Shown: positions 36,049-45,191 of the stretch, piece by piece
How the letters are laid out: every line of letters begins with the position of its first letter
Position numbering within the stretch: position 1 is the stretch's first letter
Origin: Intestinimonas timonensis
GTDB taxonomy: Bacteria > Bacillota > Clostridia > Oscillospirales > Oscillospiraceae
Length of the DNA stretch: 64,000 nucleotides
Direction: 5' to 3'
Assembly (NCBI RefSeq): GCF_900626145.1
Contig: NZ_LR130817.1
Span: forward strand, 1,266,985 to 1,330,984
The notes under the pieces: generated by a model
What the model was told of the DNA's origin: nothing
Database searches by the model: none
Seen by the model: only the letters and a program-made list of their open reading frames with translations
Program-made: the position numbers and the translations under genes

Positions 36049-36996
36049 TTAATCCATGAAGGTGGTGAGCAGTTCTTCCACGGCCTTCCGACCGTCCACA
36101 TCCACACAGATGTTCAGATACTGGGCATCCATGGGGTGCTCCCGCAGGTCGGTGACCACCATGCCGCGGCAGAAATTTCCGCCACATTCCACACGGGCAG
36201 GCATCCGGCGCGTGGTGACCAGGGCGGAATCTACAACAGTCAGCATGGCCATGGGGTCGTGAACCGGGCAGTGGTCCAGACAGTTGTTCTGCTGGCGGTT
36301 AAACCGGAAGTAGAGCGGCATGGCCTGCTTGAGGTAGTCCACGATGGGACGGTTCTCCGGCGCGGCGTATTTATCCAGCTTCTCGATGTGCTCCGCAGTC
36401 AGGCGGACCTTCTGGGTCACGTCCAGGCCTACCATGGTGATATCGAAGCCGGCCTGGAGCACCTGGTCGGCGGCCTCCGGGTCGCCGGCAATGTTGGCCT
36501 CCGCCACCGGTGTCACGTTGCCGGGAGCGTGGTAGGTGCCGCCCATAAAGACCACGTTTTTCACCAGCCGGGGCAGCTCCGGCTCCTTCTGGAGGGCCAG
36601 AGCCAGATTGGTCATCCGGCCCAGGGTCACCAGGGTCAGCTTTCCCTCGTACTCCTTCGCCATACGGATGATGAAGTCACAGGCCGCCTCCTCCAGAGGC
36701 TGCTGAGACGAGGCAGGGATCTGGGCATCGCCGATGCCGTTGTGGCCGTGGATGTGAGGGACAGGGCCCTCCCACTCCCCCACCAGCGGACCGGTAGCGC
36801 CTACCGCCACAGGGACCTCATAGTCCACACCGGAGAGCTGGATGAGCCGCAGGCTGTTGTCGGCCGCCTGCCGGGCGTTGGTGTTGCCGAAGCCGGTGGT
36901 GATGCCCACCACACGCACATCCTTCCGCTTGAGGGCAAACAGGATGGCAATGGAGTCATCGATCCCGGTGTCGGCGTCGATCAAAATATACTTCAT
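36049..36996 (-). CDS. inosine/uridine-preferring nucleoside hydrolase
   Basis: Cleaves N-ribosides to base plus ribose. A 315-residue protein with the Ca-binding N-terminus LIDADTGIDDSIAILFAL, TGFGNTNARQAADNSLRLI, HGHNGIGDA and VVFMGGTYHAPGNV, the IUNH family pattern. Base preference cannot be read. It lies 22 bases before the kinase gene and 36 after a phosphorylase, so the operon carries both hydrolytic and phosphorolytic routes. Confidence 0.88.
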   Translation of the reverse strand: MKYILIDADTGIDDSIAILFALKRKDVRVVGITTGFGNTNARQAADNSLRLIQLSGVDYEVPVAVGATGPLVGEWEGPVPHIHGHNGIGDAQIPASSQQPLEEAACDFIIRMAKEYEGKLTLVTLGRMTNLALALQKEPELPRLVKNVVFMGGTYHAPGNVTPVAEANIAGDPEAADQVLQAGFDITMVGLDVTQKVRLTAEHIEKLDKYAAPENRPIVDYLKQAMPLYFRFNRQQNNCLDHCPVHDPMAMLTVVDSALVTTRRMPARVECGGNFCRGMVVTDLREHPMDAQYLNICVDVDGRKAVEELLTTFMD

Positions 36997-37032
36997 GCTT
37001 CAAAACACTCCTTGTTTTCTGCTGGAAACAGC

Positions 37033-37806
37033 TCAATGCCGGCTCTGGTCGATCCGGTAGATGGCCTCCAGGACCACCTTGATCTCGTCCTCCCAGCCCT
37101 GAGCCAGACCGGTGTTTTCCTTCTCGTAGATCACATCGGAGCGAACCAGGTTGCCGGACACCGCCGAGATCATGGCACCCTTCACCCCTCTGCGGTGGCA
37201 GACAGTGTAGAGCGCGGAACTCTCCATCTCCACGTTCAGGCAGCCCAGGTCGTGGAGCTTCTGGATCCACTCCGGCGTCTCGCCGTAGAAGGCGTCGTCG
37301 CTGGCATTGATGCCGTAGTAGACGCCGCAGCCCAGGCTGGGCTGCATCTCCCGGGCGGTGTCGATGAGAACCCTGGTGAAGTCGAAGTCGGGCACTGCCG
37401 GGAAGCAGTCGGGTACATAGAATCGGGAGGTGCCCTCGTTCTTCATGGATCCGGTGGAGATCACCAGATCGCCGATCTTCAGCTCGGGCTGGAGGGCGGC
37501 GGTGCTGCCGATGCGCACCAGATACTTGGCGCCGATGTTGATGAGCTCCTCGGCGGCGATGGCGGTGGAGGGGCAGCCCATACCGGTTGAGGTCACGGAG
37601 ACCTTCACGCCCTTATAGTAGCCGGTGAAGGTGCGGTGCTCCCGGTTGTTGCCCGCCAGATAGACGTCATCCAGATAGGCCGCCACCCGGTCACTGCGGG
37701 CGGGGTCACCGGGCAGGAGTACATACTCTCCGATATCGCCGGGCTGGAGGTGGATGTGGTACTGACGTTTGCCCAGGGTCATCTCGTCCTTGTTGAGCAT
37801 ATCCAT
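37033..37806 (-). CDS. nucleoside phosphorylase, PNP/UDP family 1 (third in operon)
   Basis: A 257-residue NP-I family protein. Seen: HLQPGDIGEYVLLPGDPARSD with the phosphate-site Arg, STGMGCPSTAIAAEELI, VRIGSTAALQ, and ribose-site NVEMESSALYTV. The layout is closest to uridine phosphorylase. It lies after the permease genes. The two other phosphorylases of the operon differ strongly in the base-site region, so they probably divide substrates. Confidence 0.86.
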   Translation of the reverse strand: MDMLNKDEMTLGKRQYHIHLQPGDIGEYVLLPGDPARSDRVAAYLDDVYLAGNNREHRTFTGYYKGVKVSVTSTGMGCPSTAIAAEELINIGAKYLVRIGSTAALQPELKIGDLVISTGSMKNEGTSRFYVPDCFPAVPDFDFTRVLIDTAREMQPSLGCGVYYGINASDDAFYGETPEWIQKLHDLGCLNVEMESSALYTVCHRRGVKGAMISAVSGNLVRSDVIYEKENTGLAQGWEDEIKVVLEAIYRIDQSRH

Positions 37807-37829
37807 GTCTTTTTCCTCATTTCCTGATG

Positions 37830-38756
37830 TTATACTGCCAGACGCCGCTTGGCCTTTCTGGCACGCTGGATGGAGTAAGCGGTGAGGCCGCCGATGGTGG
37901 CCAGATAGGGCAGCATGTCAATAAACTGGGAGGGCAGCGCCAGCAGCTGAAGGGTGTTGGACATGCCGTCAAAGAAGGCAAACAGCATGGAGGACAGGAA
38001 CACACCGATGGGGGTGGACTGTCCCATAGCGGCGGCGGCCAGGGCGATGAATCCACGGCCGGCCACCATCTCCTGGGTGAACATACCCAGGTAGCCCATG
38101 GACATATACATGCCGCCCAGGCCAGTAAGGGCACCGCAGAGGAGGATGGCAATATAGCGGGTGCGGCGGACGTTGACGCCCACGGAGGAGGCGGCGTCGG
38201 GGTTCACACCCACAGAACGAATCCGCAGGCCAAGCGGCATTTTGTAGAGCAGGAACCAAACCACCAAAACAGCCAGCAGGGCCACATAGGTCATGAGGTT
38301 ATGCCCGGAGAGGATCTTGCCGATGACAGGGATATCCTCGATCAGAGGGATGTTGACGGTAGGAAAGGAAAAGCTCTTCAGGGAGGCGCTGGTACCCTTC
38401 TCACCGGTGATGGTGAAGAGGAGCAGCACCGTAAAGCCGGAGGCAAAGGTGTTGATGGCGGTACCGCAGATGGTGGCATTGGCCTTCAGGTTCAGGTGGA
38501 AGTAGGCAAAGACCAGGCTTACTACCAGAGCTGTGCCCAGTCCGGCCGCCAGTCCGGCCAGCAGATTTCCGCCAAAAGCGCTTCCCAGCACGCCGGCCAG
38601 GGCGGAGAGGAGCATAATGCCCTCCAGGCCCAGATTGACCACGCCGGCCCGATTGCAGATGGCGCCACCCAGGGCGGGCAGCAGAATGGGGGTCACCACA
38701 CGGATCCACATGTAGACAAATTCCGTGCTGAAAATGTTTTGTAAAATGATAGACAT
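37830..38756 (-). CDS. nucleoside ABC importer permease, NupQ/YufQ-like
   Basis: A 308-residue BPD_transp_2-type permease with about eight to nine membrane segments; GGAICNRAGVVNLGLEGIMLLSA is the characteristic motif of the BMP-type importers, and GVNPDAASSVGVNVRRTRY is the cytoplasmic coupling loop. Forms the translocation pore with the next permease. Gap to the neighbour is 12 bases. Confidence 0.87.
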   Translation of the reverse strand: MSIILQNIFSTEFVYMWIRVVTPILLPALGGAICNRAGVVNLGLEGIMLLSALAGVLGSAFGGNLLAGLAAGLGTALVVSLVFAYFHLNLKANATICGTAINTFASGFTVLLLFTITGEKGTSASLKSFSFPTVNIPLIEDIPVIGKILSGHNLMTYVALLAVLVVWFLLYKMPLGLRIRSVGVNPDAASSVGVNVRRTRYIAILLCGALTGLGGMYMSMGYLGMFTQEMVAGRGFIALAAAAMGQSTPIGVFLSSMLFAFFDGMSNTLQLLALPSQFIDMLPYLATIGGLTAYSIQRARKAKRRLAV

Positions 38757-38768
38757 ACCAGCACCCCC

Positions 38769-39857
38769 TTACGCCTTGACCTGCTCAGCGGCAGCAGCGG
38801 CCTGCTCCTGCTCGGCAGCCTTGTCGATGAGCTTCTGACGCCAGCGCTGCAGCAGGGCACCGGCGGCGATGAGGAGCATGATGACACCCTGGATGATCTG
38901 AGCCATCTCGCTGCTCACATCGCTGTTCATGGCCATGATGTTGGCTCCAGTGTTGATATAGGCGATGAAGGCAGCGGCCAAAGGCACCAGCAGTGGGTTG
39001 TCCTTGGCCAGCAGGGCCACCACGATGCCGGTCCAGCCATAGCCGGGAGTCTCGGTCCACTTGAAGCGGGTATACATACCCAGCAGCTCAATGCTGCCGC
39101 CCATACCGGCGATGGCACCGGCGATCACCTGGGCGCCCACCATAACACCGGTCTCCTTCAGGCCCACATAGTGGGCGAAGGAGGGGTTGCATCCAGTGAT
39201 GCGCAGCTGATAGCCAAACCGGGACCGGTAAATCAGGAACCAGCAGAACACGCACATGACGACGGCGATCACCACGCCCAGATGCACGTTGGTGCCGGGC
39301 AGAATGCCGGGCAGCAGGCTGGTCTCGGCCAGCTTCAGAGAGGCCAGAGAGGAGGACTGCATCTCACGGAAGTGGTAAGTCACCAGATAGATGGCAAAGT
39401 ATTGGACCACATAGTTGAGCATGATGGAGGTCACCACTTCGCTGACACTCCACAGTTTCTTCAGGAAAGCGGGAACGGAGGCCACCAGGGCGCCGCTGGC
39501 GGCGGCACAGAGGATACAAACCAGGGTGTGGACCCCAGTGGGCATGGGCACGGCGATGGAGACCGCCATAGCGATGGCAGCGCCCATAAAGAAGGAACCC
39601 TCAGAGATCATGGAAAACTGACCGGCCCGGAAGATGATCATAACGGCCAGCGCCGTAAAGATCAGGGGACAGGCTCCCTCAATGATATTGCCCACCCGCC
39701 GCAGGGAGAGGAATGGTCCCACGAAGAAGTTATAGAGGGCGTTGGACGGTTCCGAACTGACGGCAAAGACGATCCCCGTCACCAGCACCAGTGCCACCAC
39801 GATCACCAGCAGCATCTTGACGCTGTCCACCAGGAGGTTGGCTTTTTTCAGTGTCAT
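38769..39857 (-). CDS. nucleoside ABC importer permease, NupP/YufP-like
   Basis: A 362-residue permease, about ten membrane segments, with IIEGACPLIFTALAVMIIFRAGQFSMISEG, the NupP-type motif, and RITGCNPSFAHYVGLKETGV as coupling loop. The C-terminus is alanine/glutamate-rich and charged. Overlaps the ATPase stop by four bases. Confidence 0.87.
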   Translation of the reverse strand: MTLKKANLLVDSVKMLLVIVVALVLVTGIVFAVSSEPSNALYNFFVGPFLSLRRVGNIIEGACPLIFTALAVMIIFRAGQFSMISEGSFFMGAAIAMAVSIAVPMPTGVHTLVCILCAAASGALVASVPAFLKKLWSVSEVVTSIMLNYVVQYFAIYLVTYHFREMQSSSLASLKLAETSLLPGILPGTNVHLGVVIAVVMCVFCWFLIYRSRFGYQLRITGCNPSFAHYVGLKETGVMVGAQVIAGAIAGMGGSIELLGMYTRFKWTETPGYGWTGIVVALLAKDNPLLVPLAAAFIAYINTGANIMAMNSDVSSEMAQIIQGVIMLLIAAGALLQRWRQKLIDKAAEQEQAAAAAEQVKA

Positions 39858-41410
39858 TTTGTCACCTCCGCGGTCTCCTGCTCACTCTGCCGGTCCAGGC
39901 CCAGCATGTACTGGCCCACGTCATCCTCCGTGATGGCGGTGGTATCCGGGAAGTAGGCCGTGATCTTGCCGCCGCACAGCACGATGAGCCGGTCGGCCAG
40001 CCCGAGCAGCTCATTCAGGTCGGAGGACACCAGGAATACGCATTTCCCCTCGTCCCGGAGCTGCAGCAGCTCCTTCCGGATAAACTCCGTGGCGCCCACG
40101 TCCACCCCTCGGGTGGGCTGATCGGCAATGATGACCTCGGGATCGCTGGAGAGCTCCCGGGCCAGCACCACCTTCTGGATGTTGCCGCCGGACAGGCTGG
40201 AGATCGCCACATCCGGGTCCTTACAGAAGATGTGATAGCGCTCCACCATCTTCTGGCCGTACGCCTTGATGTTCTTCTTCCGCAGCAGGGTTCCCTTGCC
40301 GCAGAACTCCGGATCGTAGGACTTATCCGCCATGGCATTTTCGGTGATGGAGAGGGCTCCGGCAATGCCGGTGGTCATACGGTCCTCCGGAATATGGCTC
40401 ACCTTCTGGGCCCGGAGCTGGCGGATGCTCATGCCGCTGATGTCCTTGCCCAGGATGCGGATGCTGCCGCCATGGAAGTCCATGTTGCGGCTGAGGGCCT
40501 CCACCAGTTCGGTCTGGCCATTGCCCTCCACACCGGCCACACCGAAAACCTCGCCCCGCTTGGCCCGGAAGGAGATGCCATCCAGCTTCTTCTGGCCGAT
40601 CACATTGCGCACCGTGAGGCCCTCCACCTCGATGGCGGTCTCACCCTGCTGGGCGGGCTTTTTCTCCAGTCGGAGTGCCACGTCACGGCCCACCATCAGA
40701 TGGGAGATCTCCTCCTCATCCACGTCTTTCACGTCGTAGACACCCATGGTCTGGCCCCGGCGGATGATGGTGATGCGGTCACACAGCTCCCGCACCTCGT
40801 TGAGCTTGTGGGAGATGAAGATAATGGTATAGCCGCTGTCCCGAAGGATCTTCAGCTCGTGGAAGAGCTCCCGGGTCTCCTGGGGGGTCAGCACGGCGGT
40901 GGGCTCATCCAGAATCATGATTTTGGCGCCGTGGAGCAGCGCCTTGAGGATCTCCACCTTCTGCTTCTGACCCACCGTCAGGTCCTGGACCTTGGCGTGG
41001 GGCGGCACGATGAGGTTGTACTTTTCCGAGATCTCGGCCACCTGACGCTCCGCCAGCTTCTGGTCGATGATGAGTCCCTTCCTGGGCTCCATACCCAGGA
41101 TCATGTTCTCGATCACCGTCAGAGACGGGACCAGCATGAAGTGCTGGTGCACCATACCGATCCCCATTCGGATGGCGGCGGTTGGCGAGGTGATCACCGT
41201 CTTCTCTCCGTTGATGTAAATATCTCCCCGTGTGGGCTGCTCCTCGCCGAACAGCATCTTCATCAGCGTGGTCTTACCCGCGCCGTTTTCTCCGGAGAGG
41301 GCGTGGATCTCACCGTGGTTGACTGCGAACGTGATGTCGCTGTTGGCCACGACACCGTTGGAATACACCTTGCGGATGTGTTCCATGCGCAGGATCTCCG
41401 TCCCAGGCAC
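39854..41410 (-). CDS. nucleoside ABC importer ATPase, double-domain (NupO/RbsA-like)
   Basis: About 518 residues with two ABC cassettes. First cassette: Walker A SGENGAGKTTLMKML, signature LTVGQKQKVEILKAL, Walker B IMILDEPTAVLT. Second cassette: degenerate Walker A GVEGNGQTELVEAL, signature LSGGNIQKVVLAREL, and ADQPTRGVDVGA. This split is normal for sugar and nucleoside importers. The start is uncertain: GTG at 41410 has AAGGAGG seven bases upstream, while ATGs at 41416 and 41428 fit the site less well. Confidence 0.9.
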   Translation of the reverse strand: MPGTEILRMEHIRKVYSNGVVANSDITFAVNHGEIHALSGENGAGKTTLMKMLFGEEQPTRGDIYINGEKTVITSPTAAIRMGIGMVHQHFMLVPSLTVIENMILGMEPRKGLIIDQKLAERQVAEISEKYNLIVPPHAKVQDLTVGQKQKVEILKALLHGAKIMILDEPTAVLTPQETRELFHELKILRDSGYTIIFISHKLNEVRELCDRITIIRRGQTMGVYDVKDVDEEEISHLMVGRDVALRLEKKPAQQGETAIEVEGLTVRNVIGQKKLDGISFRAKRGEVFGVAGVEGNGQTELVEALSRNMDFHGGSIRILGKDISGMSIRQLRAQKVSHIPEDRMTTGIAGALSITENAMADKSYDPEFCGKGTLLRKKNIKAYGQKMVERYHIFCKDPDVAISSLSGGNIQKVVLARELSSDPEVIIADQPTRGVDVGATEFIRKELLQLRDEGKCVFLVSSDLNELLGLADRLIVLCGGKITAYFPDTTAITEDDVGQYMLGLDRQSEQETAEVTK

Positions 41411-41462
41411 AGCCATTCCTCCTTGCATTGCTTTTTCAGACTTCCGGTGCTGTAAAACAGGA

Positions 41463-41492
41463 GCAGCGGCGGCGGAATCCCGCCGCCGCTGC
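41463..41492 (-). terminator. strong intercistronic stem-loop between binding protein and ATPase genes
   Basis: GCAGCGGCGGCGG (41463-41475) pairs perfectly with CCGCCGCCGCTGC (41480-41492), loop AATC. The U run after it on the minus strand is short and late, so it probably attenuates or protects mRNA, giving more lipoprotein than ATPase, rather than ending the transcript. Confidence 0.6.
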
Positions 41493-41506
41493 AGGTCACG
41501 ATGCTG

Positions 41507-42634
41507 TTAGGGCTTCATCTCGTTGCGCATGGTCTCGATAGCAGCAGTGTCCATGGTATAGGCGCTGCTGACCTCGATCTCGCCATTGGCCACCTTGGTG
41601 GCAATCTCATCCAGCTGGGTGCGGATCTCTTCGCTGACCAGAGTCTGGAAGTTGTCGTTGTCAGCCAGACCCACGGTGCCCTCAGCCAGACCCAGGGAGT
41701 AGTTCTCGCCCAGGCTCATGGAGCCGTCCCACAGGCTGGTGGAGGCGATCACCACAGCGTCGCCCATCTTCTTCAGAGAGGAGGAGAGCACGTTGCGGAC
41801 CAGGTTGGGATCGGTCTCAACCATCTCGCTGTACAGGTCGGTGTCGCAGCCGATGATGTACTTGTCACAGTCGCTGGAAGCGGTCACAGCGCCCACGATG
41901 CTCTGGGAGGCAGGGGCGTAGACGATCTGAGCACCCTGGTTGTAGAGCTGAGTGGTCATCTCCAGGCAGGTAGCCACGTCCTCGAAGGAGCCCACGTAGG
42001 AGGTGATGACCTTGATGGAGTCGTCGATGTACTTGATACCGTCGATGTAGCCCACCAGGAAGTCATTGATGTTGGTGGCATCCATGGAGCCCACAAAGCC
42101 CACGATCTTCTGGTTGGGGTCGATCTTCTCGTCGCCGGCGTTCAGCTTCAGAGCAGCCAGGCAGCCAGCCATGAAGCCGGCCTCATTGGAGGGGAAGGTG
42201 ATGCCGATCATGTTGTCGGAGCTCACCTCGCCGTCGAGGAACAGGTAGTTGTTGTCGGGATAGTCAGCGGCGACCTCCTCAAAGACCTCCTGGACGGACC
42301 AGGTGGCAGCCACGATCAGATCCCAGTCCTGCTCGGACACGTCGCGGAAGTAGGTCTCGTAAGCGGTCTCGTCACGGCCCATCTCGATGGTCTTTACCTC
42401 GCAGCCGTACTCGCTGCCCAGGCGCTCAATGCCCTCCTGGCAGGAGTCGAAGAAGCCCTTGTCGCCCAGGCTGCCGTTGACCATGAAGACGACCTTCTTG
42501 GGCTCGTCGCCAGCGGCGTCGGCGCTGCCGGTGCCGGTGGGCTGAGTGCTCTCGGTGGTCTTCGAGGAGCCGCAGCCGGCCAGCAGGCTCACGCTCATGC
42601 CCAGTGCTAAGAGAAGTGCAAGTTGTTTTTTCAT
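41507..42634 (-). CDS. BMP-family nucleoside-binding lipoprotein
   Basis: Substrate-binding lipoprotein of the importer. A 20-residue signal peptide ends in the lipobox LLAGC, with Cys21 to be modified by Lgt. A Ser/Thr-rich tether follows, then the two-lobe BMP/PBP1 domain: VFMVNGSLGDKGFFDSCQEG, ATWSVQEVFEEVA, GITFPSNEAGFMAG, VGFVGSMDATNINDF. Family members bind guanosine, inosine or uridine. GGAGGAAAAGG precedes the ATG. Confidence 0.92.
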   Translation of the reverse strand: MKKQLALLLALGMSVSLLAGCGSSKTTESTQPTGTGSADAAGDEPKKVVFMVNGSLGDKGFFDSCQEGIERLGSEYGCEVKTIEMGRDETAYETYFRDVSEQDWDLIVAATWSVQEVFEEVAADYPDNNYLFLDGEVSSDNMIGITFPSNEAGFMAGCLAALKLNAGDEKIDPNQKIVGFVGSMDATNINDFLVGYIDGIKYIDDSIKVITSYVGSFEDVATCLEMTTQLYNQGAQIVYAPASQSIVGAVTASSDCDKYIIGCDTDLYSEMVETDPNLVRNVLSSSLKKMGDAVVIASTSLWDGSMSLGENYSLGLAEGTVGLADNDNFQTLVSEEIRTQLDEIATKVANGEIEVSSAYTMDTAAIETMRNEMKP

Positions 42635-42703
42635 TTCCTTTTCCTCCGTTGTTTTTGTTGTCTGGGTTTACGGATTCTATATCACCCGCCCTCAGTCGGA
42701 CGG

Positions 42704-42719
42704 ATCATATACATGACTC
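42704..42719. promoter_or_regulatory. possible half operator upstream of the BMP gene
   Basis: The minus strand reads CATGTATATGATC here, which matches one half plus centre of the palindrome at 45174-45191. It could be a second, weaker site for the GntR-UTRA protein near an internal promoter. Only one half is conserved. Confidence 0.25.
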
Positions 42720-42727
42720 AACGATAT

Positions 42728-43498
42728 CTATCTGGGGCCTACCCTGCGCCCCAGGTAGAGCTGGTAGCAATCGCTGCGCAGGTAGTTTTTAAAATGCCCC
42801 ACCGCCTGGTCCTCAGCGGCATAGGCGATCTCGCTGACGGAAAAGTAAGGGATCTCCCCCGACCGGGTGATCTCCGGAATGGCCTGGGTCTGAATCCGCA
42901 GTTCAGCTCTGGCCTTGACCACCATCTGAGGGACCCGCTCCACGGCAAAGTGCTCCATCTCCTCCCGGCTGTCGGGGTCTACCGAACACCGCTCCAGCCA
43001 GACGACCGGTACCAGCCGCTGGGAGAGGGCGATGGATTCCTCTCCGCTGAAATAGACAATGTCGTAGTTCACCATCAAAGCACCTTTGGAGAGCTGCAGC
43101 TGTTCGCTCAACCAGCTGCCAGACCCGCCGATGGTCCAGGTGACCTTGGTTTCGGTGATGGGCATGGTGCAGAACGTCCGGCAGATGTCACTGTAATTCT
43201 GCAATCCGCCATTTTGACGGCTTCGGTCCGCAATCTCCGAGCCGCGCCCCTGGTGCCGGATCAGCAGTCCGTCCTCCTCCAGGTACTGGACGGCCTGACG
43301 GATGGTGCCCCGGCTGACACCGAAGTGGGTGGCCAGAGCATTTTCGCCGGGAATCAGGTCTCCCGGCTTTCCGACACCGCTGCGAATCAGGGCATAGAGT
43401 ACATCGTACACCTGCACGTAGAGCTGAATATCTGTGCGCAAAGGGGTGGGGAGCTGCGGGATCTGTTCCAGGGGAAGCACCCCTGCACGCCCTTTCAC
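42728..43498 (-). CDS. GntR-family regulator with UTRA domain
   Basis: A 256-residue transcription factor. N-terminal winged helix: GENALATHFGVSRGTIRQAVQYLEE and LLIRHQGRGSEI. C-terminal UTRA ligand domain (about 95-245) with YDIVYFSGEESIALSQRLVPV. Encoded within the nucleoside operon, so it probably senses a nucleoside or ribose derivative and controls the operon. The GTG start at 43498 overlaps the preceding stop by four bases; GTG at 43480 is an alternative. Confidence 0.8.
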   Translation of the reverse strand: MKGRAGVLPLEQIPQLPTPLRTDIQLYVQVYDVLYALIRSGVGKPGDLIPGENALATHFGVSRGTIRQAVQYLEEDGLLIRHQGRGSEIADRSRQNGGLQNYSDICRTFCTMPITETKVTWTIGGSGSWLSEQLQLSKGALMVNYDIVYFSGEESIALSQRLVPVVWLERCSVDPDSREEMEHFAVERVPQMVVKARAELRIQTQAIPEITRSGEIPYFSVSEIAYAAEDQAVGHFKNYLRSDCYQLYLGRRVGPR

Positions 43499-44268
43499 TG
43501 CTCTCCCCGCGCCGCCCGGTCCTGCCGGATCAGCTCCCGCAGGCCCTCCACGGCCATCTCGCATACCAGGGCTTCGCATTCCTCCGGCCAGTCAGCCCAG
43601 TCGTCGGAGTAGGCGCCCCGCTCGCAGGTCACGGCCATCATCGCTCCCGCCCGGACGCCCATGGAGCTGGCCGCCACAAACAGCGGAGCACATCCCATAT
43701 CTGCGCTCAGCGCACCGCCGGCCTCGTAAGCCTCCCAGCGCTTGGTCAGCTCATAGCCCATGGGCCGTCCGGCAGCAGCAAACTGGGTGGAAAAACAGGC
43801 CTTCGTGACGTTTACTCCAACGTGATAACGCTGTCCTCTGGCCCTGACAGCTGCTTCCAGAGCGGCAAGCACGTCCATATCCGGTACAGCGGGATATTCC
43901 AGAGGGGCATAGTGGTTGGCCACTCCCTCCATCCGCACCGCACCATTGGGGAGCACCAGGTCCCCCTTGTGGACCTTGGGCGAAGTGGACTGGCAGGTGC
44001 CCACCCGGATCATCGTGTGGGCGCCGCACTCGTGAAGCTCCTCCACAGCAATGGCCATAGAGGGCCCACCCATGCCGGTGGAAGTAATGGATACCCGCTC
44101 CCCCTCCAGGAGGCCGGTGAAGGTCTGATATTCCCGGAAATAGGCCATCTGCTGCGCGTTTTCCAGATAGGCGGACAGCCGAACCGCCCGCTCGGGACTG
44201 CCCGGCATGAGCACATAGCCGCCCACCTCTCCGGGGCAGAGACTCACATGCATCATTCGTTTCGCCAT
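43495..44268 (-). CDS. nucleoside phosphorylase, PNP/UDP family 1 (second in operon)
   Basis: A 257-residue NP-I family member: LCPGEVGGYVLMPGSPERAVR, STGMGGPSMAIAVEELHECGA, IRVGTCQSTSP, and an acidic active-site segment GALSADMGCAPLFVAA in place of the usual NVEMES. Most like the first phosphorylase of the operon (about half identical by eye). The altered ribose-site segment (SADMGCA) is worth noting; activity is likely but not assured. Confidence 0.82.
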   Translation of the reverse strand: MAKRMMHVSLCPGEVGGYVLMPGSPERAVRLSAYLENAQQMAYFREYQTFTGLLEGERVSITSTGMGGPSMAIAVEELHECGAHTMIRVGTCQSTSPKVHKGDLVLPNGAVRMEGVANHYAPLEYPAVPDMDVLAALEAAVRARGQRYHVGVNVTKACFSTQFAAAGRPMGYELTKRWEAYEAGGALSADMGCAPLFVAASSMGVRAGAMMAVTCERGAYSDDWADWPEECEALVCEMAVEGLRELIRQDRAARGEQ

Positions 44269-44279
44269 GTCGTCCCTCC

Positions 44280-45050
44280 TTACCGCTCCGCCCTGGCCAG
44301 ATCGTCACGGATGATGGACCGCAGTCCGCTCACCGCTACCTCGATGGCCCGGCGCTCCCAGTCCCTGGGATAGTCCTTACTGTCGTTGGAATAGGCGTTG
44401 TAATTGGTGGCACAGATCATAATGGAGGCTGTCCGCAGCCCAAGAGCCTCCCCCATGAGGAAGAGCGGCGCACACTCCATACTGGTGTTGGTGGCACCCG
44501 CCTTCTCATAAGCCTTCCACTTATAGAGAAGCTCCTCACACACCGGCTTGGTCTCCGGGGAGGACTCGGTATAGAAGGAATCCTTGGTGATGGTGACACC
44601 GGTGTTGTAGGGGTAGCCGCTCTCTTTGGCTGCCCGCTCCAGGTGCCGGAAGATCCCGTAATCGGGCACGGCCGGGAACTCGATGGGCATGAAATGTTCT
44701 CCCATGCCCTCCATCCGGGCGGCTCCGCTGGGAATGATGACATCGCCGATCTTGGATTTGGGTGAGGCCGAGGCACAGGACCCCACTCGAATGAAGGTAT
44801 CCGCCCCGCAGGCGTGAAGCTCCTCCACCGTAATGGCCATGGACGGCCCTCCAATGCCGGTGGAGGTCACGGCTACCGGCTCTCCCTCCAGCGTTCCGAC
44901 ATAGGTAAGATACTCCCGGTTGTGACAGAGGAGCCGGGGCTCATCAAAATACTCGGAGATAAGTCTGGCCCGCTCCACGCTGCCAGGGATGAAAACATAG
45001 CGTCCGATCTCTCCCTGGGCCACGCCTGTGTACAGCATCCGCTTTCCCAT
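44280..45050 (-). CDS. nucleoside phosphorylase, PNP/UDP family 1 (first in operon)
   Basis: A 256-residue NP-I protein: GVAQGEIGRYVFIPGSVERARL, STGIGGPSMAITVEELHACGA, IRVGSCASASP, and NTSMECAPLFLMGEALG at the ribose site. First gene of the salvage operon, about 82 bases after the -10 box. Family activity is reversible phosphorolysis to base plus ribose 1-phosphate. Uridine-type specificity is guessed from the general layout. Confidence 0.83.
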   Translation of the reverse strand: MGKRMLYTGVAQGEIGRYVFIPGSVERARLISEYFDEPRLLCHNREYLTYVGTLEGEPVAVTSTGIGGPSMAITVEELHACGADTFIRVGSCASASPKSKIGDVIIPSGAARMEGMGEHFMPIEFPAVPDYGIFRHLERAAKESGYPYNTGVTITKDSFYTESSPETKPVCEELLYKWKAYEKAGATNTSMECAPLFLMGEALGLRTASIMICATNYNAYSNDSKDYPRDWERRAIEVAVSGLRSIIRDDLARAER

Positions 45051-45131
45051 CGCGCTTCCTGTCTCCTCTTCTTTTTTCGCAGTATTTGTCGTTCCCGACC
45101 TTCTTCTACCAAATACCAGTACTTTTACCTA

Positions 45132-45161
45132 AGTATAATCCTCCCTCTTCTCCATTGTCAA
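45132..45161 (-). promoter_or_regulatory. promoter of the nucleoside-salvage operon
   Basis: On the minus strand, consensus TTGACA (45156-45161) and TATACT (45132-45137) are 18 bases apart. An exact palindrome lies immediately upstream. Confidence 0.6.
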
Positions 45162-45173
45162 TGCGCCATACTG

Positions 45174-45191
45174 AACATGTATATACATGTT
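45174..45191. promoter_or_regulatory. perfect 18-bp palindrome, candidate GntR-UTRA operator
   Basis: AACATGTATATACATGTT is fully symmetric and its centre GTATATAC is typical for GntR/UTRA sites. It lies 12 bases upstream of the -35 box, so it could be an activator site or a repressor site that bends DNA. Confidence 0.55.
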
